This document shows positions 14,719 to 24,259 of a DNA stretch of 26,557 bases, one piece after another; the first letter of the stretch is position 1, and each line of letters starts with the position of its first letter. Origin of the DNA: Paenibacillaceae bacterium UBA6304 (GTDB lineage: Bacteria > Bacillota > Bacilli > Paenibacillales > Paenibacillaceae). The notes under the pieces are model-generated. The model worked only from the letters and a program-made list of their open reading frames with translations, did not search any database and was not told where the DNA came from. A program made the position numbers and the translations under genes. The stretch covers positions 1-26,557 of the forward strand of contig DJTQ01000185.1 of the NCBI GenBank assembly GCA_002439285.1. The letters are read 5' to 3'.

Positions 14719-14767
14719 TAAGACTAGTACGAGGCGGTCCTCAGATGAAACCACATAACTAGTCTTA
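14719..14767. terminator. Long inverted repeat at the left island edge, possible terminator
   Basis: TAAGACTAGT (14719-14728) is repeated inverted as ACTAGTCTTA (14758-14767), with an inner GAGG-CGGT-CCTC hairpin. On the minus strand the repeat runs into TTATTTTAA, so it could terminate the defence operon, whose last gene ends at 14926. It could equally mark the insertion boundary. Confidence 0.4.
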
Positions 14768-14925
14768 AGACATAAAATGAACAAAGTAGTCCTAGTATCT
14801 TTATAGAAAAAGAAATCTTCGTTAGTAAGAATTTATTTATTCATAATAGTATCTATTGAAAGCTACAACGATTAAAAGTTCAACAAAATTTCGCGAATTC
14901 TTTTGATTGTCCTCATTGGTTTCCG

Positions 14926-15165
14926 TTATAAATTAAATTCATTTTTTATAACATTAATCAAATATAAAGCCGTTTCCTCATCGAACTGTAACGACTGACT
15001 AATCTTATTTGGCATTTTCCTATCTTCAGAACCATACGTGTCTATCTGAAAATACTTCTTACCGCAATTATCTCTAAAAACTGAGTATGTCCAATTAGCA
15101 TCCCGATGAACACTATATTTGTTTTTATCTATCTTAGCCAATTGTTTATAAGATAATAAAGCCAT
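14926..15165 (-). CDS. Small conserved-looking protein downstream of the DNA methyltransferase
   Basis: A 79-residue soluble protein that I do not recognise. It is Tyr- and charge-rich (LAKIDKNKYSVHRDANWTYS, KKYFQIDTYGSEDRK) and ends in a predicted helix (FDEETALYLINVIKNEFNL). The ATG at 15165 has AGGTGAT directly upstream. It lies 171 bp after the methyltransferase stop on the same strand, with the same AT-rich composition, and is probably the last gene of the defence operon or a companion of it. Possible roles include a regulator or specificity accessory, but nothing in the sequence decides this. Confidence 0.7.
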   Translation of the reverse strand: MALLSYKQLAKIDKNKYSVHRDANWTYSVFRDNCGKKYFQIDTYGSEDRKMPNKISQSLQFDEETALYLINVIKNEFNL

Positions 15166-15336
15166 ATCATCACCTGCAATATTTGAATTAGTGTATTAAT
15201 AATAACTTATTCAGATAATGGATAGTACCCAATCTAGAATGGGGTTCTAGAACAGTTAAGTTTATCAGAATTGGCATATACCTGAAACGCAACCTATTAC
15301 ATCAGCTTCATTTAAATCTAGGAAGCTTCCACACTT

Positions 15337-16956
15337 TCATTTTTCAAAGTCCAGATAATAACACAAATGCTCTGCAATAGCCCTTGCCAGTATTGGAGGG
15401 ACAGCATTGCCTACCTGTTGATATTGGGAATCCTTTGTTCCGCAGAAAACAAAGCTATCAGGAAAAGTCTGCAAGCGTGCCGCCTCACGAATGCTAAGCG
15501 CTCGATCCTGAACTGGATGAATCCACATTGATTTCCTAACATTAACGACCGTACCTGAAGGCTCATCATACCGCAGACGCAGATATATTGTATTTTGGGT
15601 TCTTTCAGAATTCGAGTAGGTAGTTTTAAGCTCTGGCTTTAAGCTGTGGAAATTTTGCCCTTGCTTGATTGCCTTAAATCTCTCAAGTGCTTGGTCGGTT
15701 GTTGCTGTGGATACGTGATTATATAGCATAGTTGAATTGTGCAAGGATAAGCCCAACATAGAAATCCCATCAGGCGCAGCCCCAATAGGAACTCCAGCAT
15801 CACCTACCGCAATGTTAGTCGCTGGTTCAACTTCTTCCAAGTCCCAAATAGCATCGTGTACAGTCTTGTAGTTTTCCCCGTTGATAGTTCCAACGGGCAA
15901 CTCAATACTGTCTGCGATGTCCTTCTTTATGCCTAAAATAACATAACGCATTCGTTTTTGGGGCGCACCGAATGCCGCAGCCGACAAAACTCCTTTATTC
16001 ATAGTGTATCCATTGCAGGTTGCTTCCAAGGTGGACGTGATGTAGTCCAAGACGGACATAGATTTTACATGCGCGACTAAATCCCCATCAGCAGAATATC
16101 TTTCAACTACGATGTTATTCTCTTTAATTTCCATTGCTTTCGAAAGCATACGCTGGATTAAAATGGATGGCTTAATAGCATCGCACAAACCATCTAATAG
16201 ATTATTATCGAAATATTGTATTAACGCATTCCCTGCAAGTCTTCCCTGTCGAACAATGTAGTTATCACCCTCGGCAACTACTAACGTTTCAGCAAGCACT
16301 CTTAATCTACGCTGATGTTTTTCTAATGCTGCTTTGAGTTTTTTCGCGTTTTCACGATTTTTAAAAACCACATTAAGACTGAGATAATTTTCATTTTTCC
16401 ATAAATAACGTTTAATCAAATCTGCGTCTGAAACAATGTCGGATACACCATCAAATATAAATTCAGCTTCAAGAAGGTGAATCTGTGAATCGATGGTAAG
16501 AATGCCATATTGTTTAATAGCTTCTTCATCCTCATCAGAAACGTAGAACCGATGAACTTCCGATTGAAGCATACTTACATTCTCCATCACAAAAGCCTTA
16601 GGGTCCAAATGAAGAACTGCCTTAACGAACTTTTTGACAAGCGAATTATTAAGGCTTATAGCGTGATTTTTTTGACGATTAGCGTTCGAAAAACCTTGGC
16701 AAGGCGGGCCACCGATGACAAGATCCACCTGCCCTATCTTTTTCTTGGTTTCTTCTGATAATGCATCCTGGACATCGCTATACATACAACTTTCTTCAAT
16801 TCCGTGGTTACGAAGATAGGTCTGCTGTGCGAAGGGATTCATTTCAAAGGCAGCCTTCACTATGAAGCGCCCCGTTTGAAGGAATCCAAAACTAAGCCCG
16901 CCTGCGCCAGCAAACAAGTCAACTATACTATATTTGTTTTTTTCCTGTTCACTCAT
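15337..16956 (-). CDS. C5 cytosine DNA methyltransferase
   Basis: Transfers a methyl group from S-adenosylmethionine to cytosine C5 in a specific DNA site, presumably marking host DNA as self. Of its 539 residues, motif I is DLFAGAGGLSFGF (13-25), motif IV GGPPCQGFS with catalytic Cys 86, motif VI ENV (125-127), motif VIII QKRMRYVILGI (333-343), motif IX IREAARLQTFPD (489-500) and motif X QVGNAVPP (514-521). All catalytic motifs are intact. About 205 residues separate motifs VI and VIII, against about 40 in M.HhaI, so a large extra domain of unknown role sits there. The target-recognition region lies between VIII and IX. The ATG overlaps the AIPR stop by 4 bp (ATGA), showing translational coupling. 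No vsr repair gene is next to it. Confidence 0.96.
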   Translation of the reverse strand: MSEQEKNKYSIVDLFAGAGGLSFGFLQTGRFIVKAAFEMNPFAQQTYLRNHGIEESCMYSDVQDALSEETKKKIGQVDLVIGGPPCQGFSNANRQKNHAISLNNSLVKKFVKAVLHLDPKAFVMENVSMLQSEVHRFYVSDEDEEAIKQYGILTIDSQIHLLEAEFIFDGVSDIVSDADLIKRYLWKNENYLSLNVVFKNRENAKKLKAALEKHQRRLRVLAETLVVAEGDNYIVRQGRLAGNALIQYFDNNLLDGLCDAIKPSILIQRMLSKAMEIKENNIVVERYSADGDLVAHVKSMSVLDYITSTLEATCNGYTMNKGVLSAAAFGAPQKRMRYVILGIKKDIADSIELPVGTINGENYKTVHDAIWDLEEVEPATNIAVGDAGVPIGAAPDGISMLGLSLHNSTMLYNHVSTATTDQALERFKAIKQGQNFHSLKPELKTTYSNSERTQNTIYLRLRYDEPSGTVVNVRKSMWIHPVQDRALSIREAARLQTFPDSFVFCGTKDSQYQQVGNAVPPILARAIAEHLCYYLDFEK

Positions 16957-19040
16957 AGCTTGAACCCCTCCTCTTGAACCCGTTCTAACACTTCAAGAAG
17001 TTTCTTACTTTGCACTGGTGTAGGTATTTTCTTTGGTATTTGGCATGCAATTCTCAGTGCTGTATTTTCATCTGGTGTAATCATACGCTTGCTCATTGCA
17101 AACTGCATGACTGCGTCCCATTGAGCTGAGGTTATCTCCGTGCAAACTTTTGCCTGAACTTCGACACCTGATATCACTCGCTGATCGGCTTTCGCTTCGC
17201 GTTCAGCTATTTTCTTTTCCTCTTTGCCGATGAGGCAATCTTTAATCTCGGTTGGTAAAACGAAACGTATTCTTTTTACGCTGTCCCAACACGCCTCACG
17301 CTTACACCACTGAGTTACGTTTTCCACTTTTCTACTCTGGTCGGTTAACTTGTTATAAACTAACTCGGAGATGGATGTTAGCGCTAAGACAACGTGGGCA
17401 GGTACAGACTGCCGCGCCCATATGCTTGCTAAGTCTAAGCCCATACCAGAATATTGCATCATTATAAGTTCACGCAACAAGGCGATGGAATAGGTTACTA
17501 TATTGGCACGATAACTTTGGGTATACCACGATTGATGGGATACCATCGTTTCAGTATACCTAAATATGAGCATTAGAGCAACGCTTTCTTGCCAGTATCT
17601 CTCATTGAAAATCACCCCATTATCCGTCTCAGCCCATTCTTTATCTGTGGCTTCAGCGAAAGTAGCGAAGTTTGTTTGCGCTCCCCTACTGACAATATGT
17701 GGTAACCCTTTCCAAGTGTTACGGACTTTGGCAAGGTCGGTTTTTGTGATTAATTGGTTTTTTGGATTCTGTAACAAAAATTTCTTCTTCTCACTCAGAG
17801 TCAAGCGCATTTGCTTCTGCAAATACTGACCACGTGCCCTTTCATAAAACCACTTCGTTTCAAACTGTGCACCGCCAACTGCACGGGCATAGAGCCTTTG
17901 TGAGAATTTCTCCATCCTAACATGGAATGGGTGCGTCGAGAAGAAGTCGGCATCGCTTACCTTGTTCTGGCTATTGGACGAGCGAGAGATATTTTGTACC
18001 AACTCAGTTGCTTCGTCCTCAAGCGAGCGTTCAATAACTGTCAACTTCATTTGGACAAAAATTTGACTGAGGTCTGCCTTATCCCTATAACGAGCGCTTG
18101 AGAGCGATGCGGTTGTTTGACCACCGTTAATAATTTGAAAATCCATTGCACCCATAAGGAAATTGCCCTGGGTGGTAACATTTGTTTTAATGCTCATTGC
18201 TGTTGCGGATATGCCATTATTATAGGCAAAAAAACGTTCGGGACACTGTAGAATTGTTCCCCTTATTTTCTTATTCACGGCAACTTTTGTGGATAAGAAT
18301 GAACGTACATTCCCTTCCAGCAAAGCACTACCATAGCGATCATAAATATCAGCAAGGAGAACGCCTGGGATAATGCAAAGATAACTTTTGAAATCATTCG
18401 TATTTGTGTCGCTGGCTTCAATACATGGGATCCCCTTTGCAGTATACTCGCTGAAATCAATTTCAATTATAGAACGCCCTGCATCCGAGCCACAGACTTT
18501 GAAAAGACGTTCGATATCCCAGATTTGGCACTCTGCAGATACTCCGTCAACCTCTGTAATGTCCAGCGTTTTAATAGCGGCACTCATACTTGAAGTTGTG
18601 AAGATAAAAAGCTGGTATTTCCTTGTTATTGTTCTTTTTTCACGTAATAAGTCTACCAAGTCAGAGCAAGCTCTGCTCATTTCAATTTCACGATGAAGTG
18701 AGCTGTTCAAGGCTTGGTCAACAAAATATGCAAGGCGCTCTTGTAATTGAGTTGCTTGTGTCCTTGTGATAATGCTATCCTTGTCAGATGAATCAAAGTC
18801 AGCAATTACTAACGTCATTGTTTTATCGAACTCATCGAAAGCATATCCATCGACACGGAGTTTGCGATTCCGCTTGCCAGTTCCTTCGAAATACGAAGCA
18901 GTGAAGTCCATTAAGACTTCAGCTTCTTGTAAATATTCGGCAAAGCTACTGACAAAAGACGCACAAGAACCCTCTCCAGTAGCCGCCGCTTCAGCTCTGA
19001 CGTTTTCCATGAAATCCTTTCTGAATTCTTGTACGTCCAT
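16953..19040 (-). CDS. AIPR (abortive infection phage resistance) family protein
   Basis: A 695-residue AIPR-domain protein (PF10592), a family found in phage defence and restriction-linked operons. Family hallmarks are LLEGNVRSFLSTKVAVN (240-256), FFAYNNGISATAM (270-282) and IINGGQTTASL (303-313), followed by LVQNISRSSNSQNKVSDADF. It likely acts with the upstream PD-(D/E)XK protein and the Z1 and GHKL ATPases in recognising or attacking foreign DNA; the biochemical activity of AIPR in this setting is not established. It starts 5 bp after the DUF4420 stop behind AAAGGAT and overlaps the methyltransferase start by 4 bp. Its DNA is visibly more AT-rich than the sugar loci. Confidence 0.93.
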   Translation of the reverse strand: MDVQEFRKDFMENVRAEAAATGEGSCASFVSSFAEYLQEAEVLMDFTASYFEGTGKRNRKLRVDGYAFDEFDKTMTLVIADFDSSDKDSIITRTQATQLQERLAYFVDQALNSSLHREIEMSRACSDLVDLLREKRTITRKYQLFIFTTSSMSAAIKTLDITEVDGVSAECQIWDIERLFKVCGSDAGRSIIEIDFSEYTAKGIPCIEASDTNTNDFKSYLCIIPGVLLADIYDRYGSALLEGNVRSFLSTKVAVNKKIRGTILQCPERFFAYNNGISATAMSIKTNVTTQGNFLMGAMDFQIINGGQTTASLSSARYRDKADLSQIFVQMKLTVIERSLEDEATELVQNISRSSNSQNKVSDADFFSTHPFHVRMEKFSQRLYARAVGGAQFETKWFYERARGQYLQKQMRLTLSEKKKFLLQNPKNQLITKTDLAKVRNTWKGLPHIVSRGAQTNFATFAEATDKEWAETDNGVIFNERYWQESVALMLIFRYTETMVSHQSWYTQSYRANIVTYSIALLRELIMMQYSGMGLDLASIWARQSVPAHVVLALTSISELVYNKLTDQSRKVENVTQWCKREACWDSVKRIRFVLPTEIKDCLIGKEEKKIAEREAKADQRVISGVEVQAKVCTEITSAQWDAVMQFAMSKRMITPDENTALRIACQIPKKIPTPVQSKKLLEVLERVQEEGFKL

Positions 19041-19045
19041 CTATT

Positions 19046-19987
19046 TCATCCTTTCTGCCAATCTTGTAAGGATGGGAGGTTTAATTCGTAACGTAAAGAA
19101 ACTATCTGAGCAGGAACACTTTTCTTGGTCATTCGAGGAAAAGTTTGATTAACTGAGAAACTTTGCGTACCTGAACAGTAGTATTTTTGTTCAGAATAAG
19201 CCTGGAGGCCGATGTAGCCATATGTGGCAAGTTTTGAGCGAAAAATATCCAAAGCATCAGATTCTCCGTAAAGTTGCTCACAGATTTGTCCAACAATATC
19301 ATTTAGGGAAAATGCTCCATTCTTTTCGGGAGCAGTTTTATCAATACGCATTATCACAAGTTCCCCATAATCATCACAATCCAGCTGTTCAATTGATGAA
19401 ATGCTAACGTTTGTTGCTGAGGCCCCAACAGTTTTCACTTCAAACCACCCATCAGCATAAGTGAAGTCTTGGTCAGCACCGCTTGCCCCTATCCACCCCT
19501 GCACAGCTGTAAGTGCTGAGTCCGAAGTACCAATTCTATTGGATAAGAACAACAATTCACCGATTAATCCCTTCCGGCTATGCTCATCCATCAGACCGCT
19601 TTTCTGGGATTCGAGTAGCCGACTCCATTGCTTGTAGCGATTTATAACAAGTTCAAGAGCTTCTTTTTCATTGGAAACAGATTGAGAATTAACGATAATA
19701 TCACTACATAGGATTGCAAACACACTCTCTTGCTCATCACGAAGCAATTCGAAGGAAAGTGTCCATCTATTATCTGATTCTCTGCGGCGGCGACTAACCG
19801 CCATAGACTTTGAAGAAATAACATCTCCAATTTCGATGCCGCTAACTAAAAGCAAAGTTCTCTGGCTTATTGACTGGTAACCAATGTGCCATTCCAATGG
19901 ATGTTTTATATCCACCTGTAAAAAACCACCATCTCGATATTTAATACTATCCCATTGTTTTTGCAGCGATTCAGGAGATATTGTCAT
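19046..19987 (-). CDS. PD-(D/E)XK motif protein (DUF4420), putative restriction nuclease
   Basis: A 313-residue DUF4420 protein, the likely DNA-cleaving subunit. The nuclease core is visible: RKGLIGELLFLSNR (Glu 144), then GADQDFTYADGWFEVKT, giving Asp 174 and the Glu 183-x-Lys 185 pair of the PD-(D/E)XK fold. The N-terminal region (about 1-130) is beta-rich and may bind partners. The ATG overlaps the Z1 stop by 4 bp (ATGA), and the AIPR gene follows after 5 bp. In MORC-linked restriction operons this family is the proposed endonuclease, kept in check by host methylation. Cleavage specificity cannot be read from the sequence. Confidence 0.93.
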   Translation of the reverse strand: MTISPESLQKQWDSIKYRDGGFLQVDIKHPLEWHIGYQSISQRTLLLVSGIEIGDVISSKSMAVSRRRRESDNRWTLSFELLRDEQESVFAILCSDIIVNSQSVSNEKEALELVINRYKQWSRLLESQKSGLMDEHSRKGLIGELLFLSNRIGTSDSALTAVQGWIGASGADQDFTYADGWFEVKTVGASATNVSISSIEQLDCDDYGELVIMRIDKTAPEKNGAFSLNDIVGQICEQLYGESDALDIFRSKLATYGYIGLQAYSEQKYYCSGTQSFSVNQTFPRMTKKSVPAQIVSLRYELNLPSLQDWQKG

Positions 19988-22761
19988 TCGTCACTCTCCT
20001 CCTCAGGGTCGTAGTAATTTCTGAGTTCAACCACATTAACCATATAACTTGCGGTTTGCTCAGGTAACCCTGTAAACGGGAACCCCGCACCAATGGCAAA
20101 CAGATAGTCTGGAATTTTCACTCCATCGTCAATTTGTGTTCGTATCTGCCCCTTTTTGTCTTTTCCAGTATGGTCAACATAGATAACGTGTAGCATTAGG
20201 ATTGGTGAACGCCCCTTGATTAGATATGCACTATCTGGAACGTGCCTTTTATCAGGGTTCTTATCGTGAAATTCTTCCTCGGCTTGTTCTTTCTGCCCCG
20301 GTGTCAATCCAAGCGCAGATGCACCACCTGCACCTACTCTTACCTTCGTACCACTGATACTGATTTGGTCAGTATTTGCATAAACAAAGCGTTTCTCCGG
20401 CTTTATTGGCAGAACTTCGCCATTACAGTAAAGTTCCGAATATGTTTCTGTTTTGTCAGAGCCTTCGGCAATAACAACATCCCAACTTGTATTTCCCATC
20501 TTATCTCTGATAAAGTCGGCAAGCGCATGACCTTGGAAAGATAAATGCCAAGGATGAGTTTTAAAGTCTCGTAGTAACTGTTCAACTTCTCCCTTTTCAA
20601 CGTCAGTCCAAAAATATTGGGCATTTTCACGTGGCGACCGTTTTCCGATTGAATCCAACTGGCTAATAAAATCCTTGAACACTTCCTCATTGGAAGCTAA
20701 TGAAGCCGGATCGGCTTTTAGGCGCGGCGTTTCTAACAATCGACCAGACACTGTAATTGGGCGCTTCACCATAGTTCCCGCTCGCATTTTATTCCTCGCT
20801 GTTACAATCAGTGATGCAGGGTCTTGTCTTACCTTAAGACCGAATTCTAACGGGGTCAAATTAGCGTTTTTCATTCTAGCAATTTCGAGTTTTAACTCTT
20901 CGGCTGCAGCCGTAATATATCCATACCAGTCGATGGCTTTCTCGCTTATCCAAATTTTGAATAAGTCATCGTATCCAGGGCGGTACCCGAACCAGCGCCC
21001 CATTTGAAGCAACGTGTCGTACATGAGCGATTTACGATAAAAATAGCTCACACCAAGTCCTTCGAGGGTAAGACCTCTAGATAAACTATTTCCTCCGACA
21101 GCGATAACACGAAGACCATTCTCACGATTCTCAAAGTAGTTGAGGCTGGTAGAACCGCTTTGCTGGTTTACTGATCTTACATCGATAGGTGCAACAGCCA
21201 TATAAAGATAGTTCGACAAGAAATGATGCCAAAGCATTGGTTGACCCTCATACCCAGCTTTCTTAGAAAGCCCGTATTTCTCCCAAATCTGCTTTAAATA
21301 AGCGATGTTATCAATTGCGTTACTTTCACTTTCAGAAAGGCGTGAATAACTCCGCAAATCATCTCGCATCTCACTGAGCCATACGCTCACTAAATCGCGA
21401 ATTTGATTCTGCACATCTGTAAAGCGGCTAACATGAATCATCATAGATCGATGGGCTTTGTTATCTCCGCGCACATCGCGTATCCCATTCATCAGTAGGA
21501 AGTAACCCATAGCCTCTTTCATGCTTGGCGGCAACGCAGAAACGGGATGTCCCTTTTTGTGATTGAAAGGAAAGAACGCATCCATCTCTATAGGATGCAG
21601 TTCCTCAAGAACACTACTAAACAAAGCGTTTTCGCCAAAAATACTCTCAGCGCCAATGTAATTTGTTGGTGGGGAGAGTGAATATATAAAGTCACGAGGA
21701 AATAAGTCCTCATGCCACATCTCATCATTCGTGTCGGGATTGATAAAGATATTTGCATATGGAGTGGCAGTGATTCCAAGGTAAGACGCCTGACGGAATA
21801 ATGCCAATAGTGCACGAATGGCTTTATTAATTGCCGTCGGGTCTTCATCTCCTTTTTTCGTATTAACTGAAGCATTGTCCGCCTCATCATCTATTAATAG
21901 CATCGGCAAGTTGATTAAACCATGAGAATTGGTATTGTTGTTTTTCAGCCAACGAATAAGATTGTTGAGGATGCTTTTATTTTTCTTAACGACAAAAACA
22001 ACAGGAGAAGTGACGCTGTGCAAAGATAGATTTAACGCCCGTAATATATTCTTGTCAAAGTCTTTTGTAACTGATGTGAAAGATTCAATTCGCTTTTCCT
22101 GTCCATATCGTCCGACACCCACCGAAACGTTTTCAATTTCACGCTTCTCAGGGTCAAGCAAGTACTGGCTCAATCTACCCGAAAACTCAGCATCAAGCCG
22201 TTCTTGAGTTTGTTGACGAAGGTTTTCCATCATGCCAGCAAGAATAATTATTACGCGATAACCTGTGTCTGCAGCCTTATTACAAATAGCTGTGTAGTTA
22301 GCGGTTTTACCTGACTGGACATCACCCAGAACAAGGCCGCGCCGTTGGAACGGCTCAGTGCTTTCCGGGTCTCCAAGCAAATCCACGATTTCATCGGAAA
22401 CCCTCCCAAGATTGCCAGTGACTCGAGGATTCCAATGTTTGACGTTTTCGAGATACTTCTTGTAGCGATTCCAAAAGAAGAAGTCGTACTTGGAACGGCG
22501 AGCTGGTAGCCATGATTGGTGAGGACGCTTGCGATCGGTTATGACTACGCCCATTTCCATCCTCACTACGGTGTTTATTTTCAACCTGCGCTTGATTTCC
22601 TCATACTCCTCGTCGGTGACATGACAGAAAGAATCAAGCGACGCTCGCAATTTGTCTGCTACACTATCAAACTCCGTCTCGGTTGGTGGTTCGGAGGGAT
22701 ATGAAGTGTTGATACTGGAGGAAATTATCCCTTCCAGTTGTTCAACGTTAGTACCTGCCAT
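19984..22761 (-). CDS. Z1 domain helicase-like ATPase
   Basis: A large motor protein of the Z1 family (PF10593), 925 residues from the ATG at 22761. Superfamily 2 style motifs are intact: Walker A GDVQSGKT (146-153), Walker B LLIDDEAD (288-295), LGITATPYAN (328-337), then GGNSLSRGLTLEGLGVSYFYR and the motif VI-like QMGRWFGYRPGY. It would translocate on DNA and deliver or gate the nuclease. I prefer the ATG at 22761, about 10 nt after GAGGAG; a GTG at 22779 would overlap the upstream stop by 4 bp but has no ribosome site. The C-terminal third is family-specific. The gene is coupled to the GHKL gene before it and the DUF4420 gene after it. Confidence 0.95.
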   Translation of the reverse strand: MAGTNVEQLEGIISSSINTSYPSEPPTETEFDSVADKLRASLDSFCHVTDEEYEEIKRRLKINTVVRMEMGVVITDRKRPHQSWLPARRSKYDFFFWNRYKKYLENVKHWNPRVTGNLGRVSDEIVDLLGDPESTEPFQRRGLVLGDVQSGKTANYTAICNKAADTGYRVIIILAGMMENLRQQTQERLDAEFSGRLSQYLLDPEKREIENVSVGVGRYGQEKRIESFTSVTKDFDKNILRALNLSLHSVTSPVVFVVKKNKSILNNLIRWLKNNNTNSHGLINLPMLLIDDEADNASVNTKKGDEDPTAINKAIRALLALFRQASYLGITATPYANIFINPDTNDEMWHEDLFPRDFIYSLSPPTNYIGAESIFGENALFSSVLEELHPIEMDAFFPFNHKKGHPVSALPPSMKEAMGYFLLMNGIRDVRGDNKAHRSMMIHVSRFTDVQNQIRDLVSVWLSEMRDDLRSYSRLSESESNAIDNIAYLKQIWEKYGLSKKAGYEGQPMLWHHFLSNYLYMAVAPIDVRSVNQQSGSTSLNYFENRENGLRVIAVGGNSLSRGLTLEGLGVSYFYRKSLMYDTLLQMGRWFGYRPGYDDLFKIWISEKAIDWYGYITAAAEELKLEIARMKNANLTPLEFGLKVRQDPASLIVTARNKMRAGTMVKRPITVSGRLLETPRLKADPASLASNEEVFKDFISQLDSIGKRSPRENAQYFWTDVEKGEVEQLLRDFKTHPWHLSFQGHALADFIRDKMGNTSWDVVIAEGSDKTETYSELYCNGEVLPIKPEKRFVYANTDQISISGTKVRVGAGGASALGLTPGQKEQAEEEFHDKNPDKRHVPDSAYLIKGRSPILMLHVIYVDHTGKDKKGQIRTQIDDGVKIPDYLFAIGAGFPFTGLPEQTASYMVNVVELRNYYDPEEESDE

Positions 22762-22775
22762 AGTTGGAATTCTCC

Positions 22776-24227
22776 TCACTTTCTGTATTTAGCAATAATT
22801 TGCGGGTAATCCACAAATGGATCGGACAATGAAAGTCGTTCCAATAATTCCATTTGCATTGCGGTAGTTGGCATTTGATCCAGTAATATCTGTAGTGTTG
22901 CTTCAACATCATATGCCTGGATTTCAGTGTCATTTTCGATTGGCTTATCCGAGTTCAAATCTATATATAGCTGATTTAATGGGATATTTGTTTCAATCGA
23001 TTTTAACAGTGTTTCAAGGTTACGACGAATCTGCGGTGGTGAGTCTAAGAACATTTCAATCAGCGGATGGTCTCGATTAATACTATAATAAAAACCGCCC
23101 ATTTTGCCTTTGTATCTCTGCCAAATATGGACGACCGAATCGCGGGTTTCTTTTTTGCCGCGAAAAGCCCAAGTTTGCTTGCTTCGCTCAGCCAAGCGAG
23201 CTACTACCGATTCTAAATTTTTTCGCACCACTTCTGGCGGAATAGCTGTGGATTTTTTTATATCTAACGTCCAAAGATCATCAAGCTCATTTGGGATATC
23301 CACCAGAATACGAGCCAGCTTTGAAAGCTCCCCTTGACGCATCATGTGAAACCAAGTACCCCATATAAGTAGCCGCTTATTTCGATAAACATAGAAACCT
23401 TGACTTTTACGAAGCCCTTCTTTGCCACCGAGGGCATTTATCTCATCAGATGTTAGAGCTGATATGTGTGGTAGTATAAAAGGACGGACAATAACGCGTG
23501 CGTCCTTAATACACAACACTTCGTCAGCCATATTTTGAGTGTTTCGCTTCATGAGAAAAGGGTCGGCAGGTTCAACGGTCAGAGCGTTAATACTTATCTG
23601 TAACTTCTTCAGCCCTACTTCTCCGCTTATGTAACGGTGAAAAACCATAGCAAGGTGATTTCGTACATCCGTCATCTTTTTACCCATCGAGCGATCAAAA
23701 TTGACTTCGCCTACTTTTAACCTATCAAGGTTCTGCCAAACAACAAGTGTGCCAGACTGAAATTTTTTTAGCTCCTCAATTCGAGGAACTGAGGAAAGTT
23801 CCTCTTCTGTTTCAAGCACCAATAACGACCATTCTGCTGTTAGCGCAACATGGTCGATATCCCAACGGCGAGCTTCAATTCGTTCTTTCTGCTTGCTAAC
23901 CACAGTTAATGTACGGCACTGTGAAAGAGACGCGGTTTTTAAACCCAATCCAAACCGTCCCAAGTCATTGGAATCGCGCTTATCATTAGGATTTTGACTA
24001 CCATACCTCATCGCAGTATCAAGTTGCGAGGAGTCCATGCCACGCCCGTTGTCTAATATAGCTATGTAAGAGTCATTTATAGGAAAGAAAAAAATATCAA
24101 CACAAGATGCTGATGCCGTTATGCTATTGTCGATAATATCCGCAATTGCCGCTTCCAACGTATAACCGATGGCGCGAGTCGATTCAATAAGCGTCGGTGC
24201 ATGCGGCGGTAACGAGATTGTTTTCAT
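22776..24227 (-). CDS. GHKL (MutL/MORC/HSP90-like) ATPase
   Basis: First gene of the defence operon, 483 residues. The Bergerat ATP-binding fold is clear: N box with Glu 25, Asp 30 and Asn 34 (TLEAAIADIIDNS), G1 box DNGRGM (59-64) and G2 box GRFGLGLKTAS (90-100). A second, S5-like transducer domain follows, including VDIPNELDDLWTLDIKKS with the Lys expected near the ATP. Such proteins dimerise on ATP binding and are thought to clamp DNA. This type, beside Z1, DUF4420 and AIPR genes, matches the prokaryotic MORC-related ATPases of restriction operons. The ATG has AGGAG at 8 nt. A TATAAT box at 24303-24308 lies about 75 bp upstream. Confidence 0.94.
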   Translation of the reverse strand: MKTISLPPHAPTLIESTRAIGYTLEAAIADIIDNSITASASCVDIFFFPINDSYIAILDNGRGMDSSQLDTAMRYGSQNPNDKRDSNDLGRFGLGLKTASLSQCRTLTVVSKQKERIEARRWDIDHVALTAEWSLLVLETEEELSSVPRIEELKKFQSGTLVVWQNLDRLKVGEVNFDRSMGKKMTDVRNHLAMVFHRYISGEVGLKKLQISINALTVEPADPFLMKRNTQNMADEVLCIKDARVIVRPFILPHISALTSDEINALGGKEGLRKSQGFYVYRNKRLLIWGTWFHMMRQGELSKLARILVDIPNELDDLWTLDIKKSTAIPPEVVRKNLESVVARLAERSKQTWAFRGKKETRDSVVHIWQRYKGKMGGFYYSINRDHPLIEMFLDSPPQIRRNLETLLKSIETNIPLNQLYIDLNSDKPIENDTEIQAYDVEATLQILLDQMPTTAMQMELLERLSLSDPFVDYPQIIAKYRK

Positions 24228-24259
24228 TATGCAGACTCCTTTCTTTTATAGAAGGAATA

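Noticed and set aside
15337..16956. Expectation of a vsr mismatch-repair endonuclease next to the C5 methyltransferase
   Set aside because: Such genes often accompany these operons, but no translation near the methyltransferase resembles Vsr.
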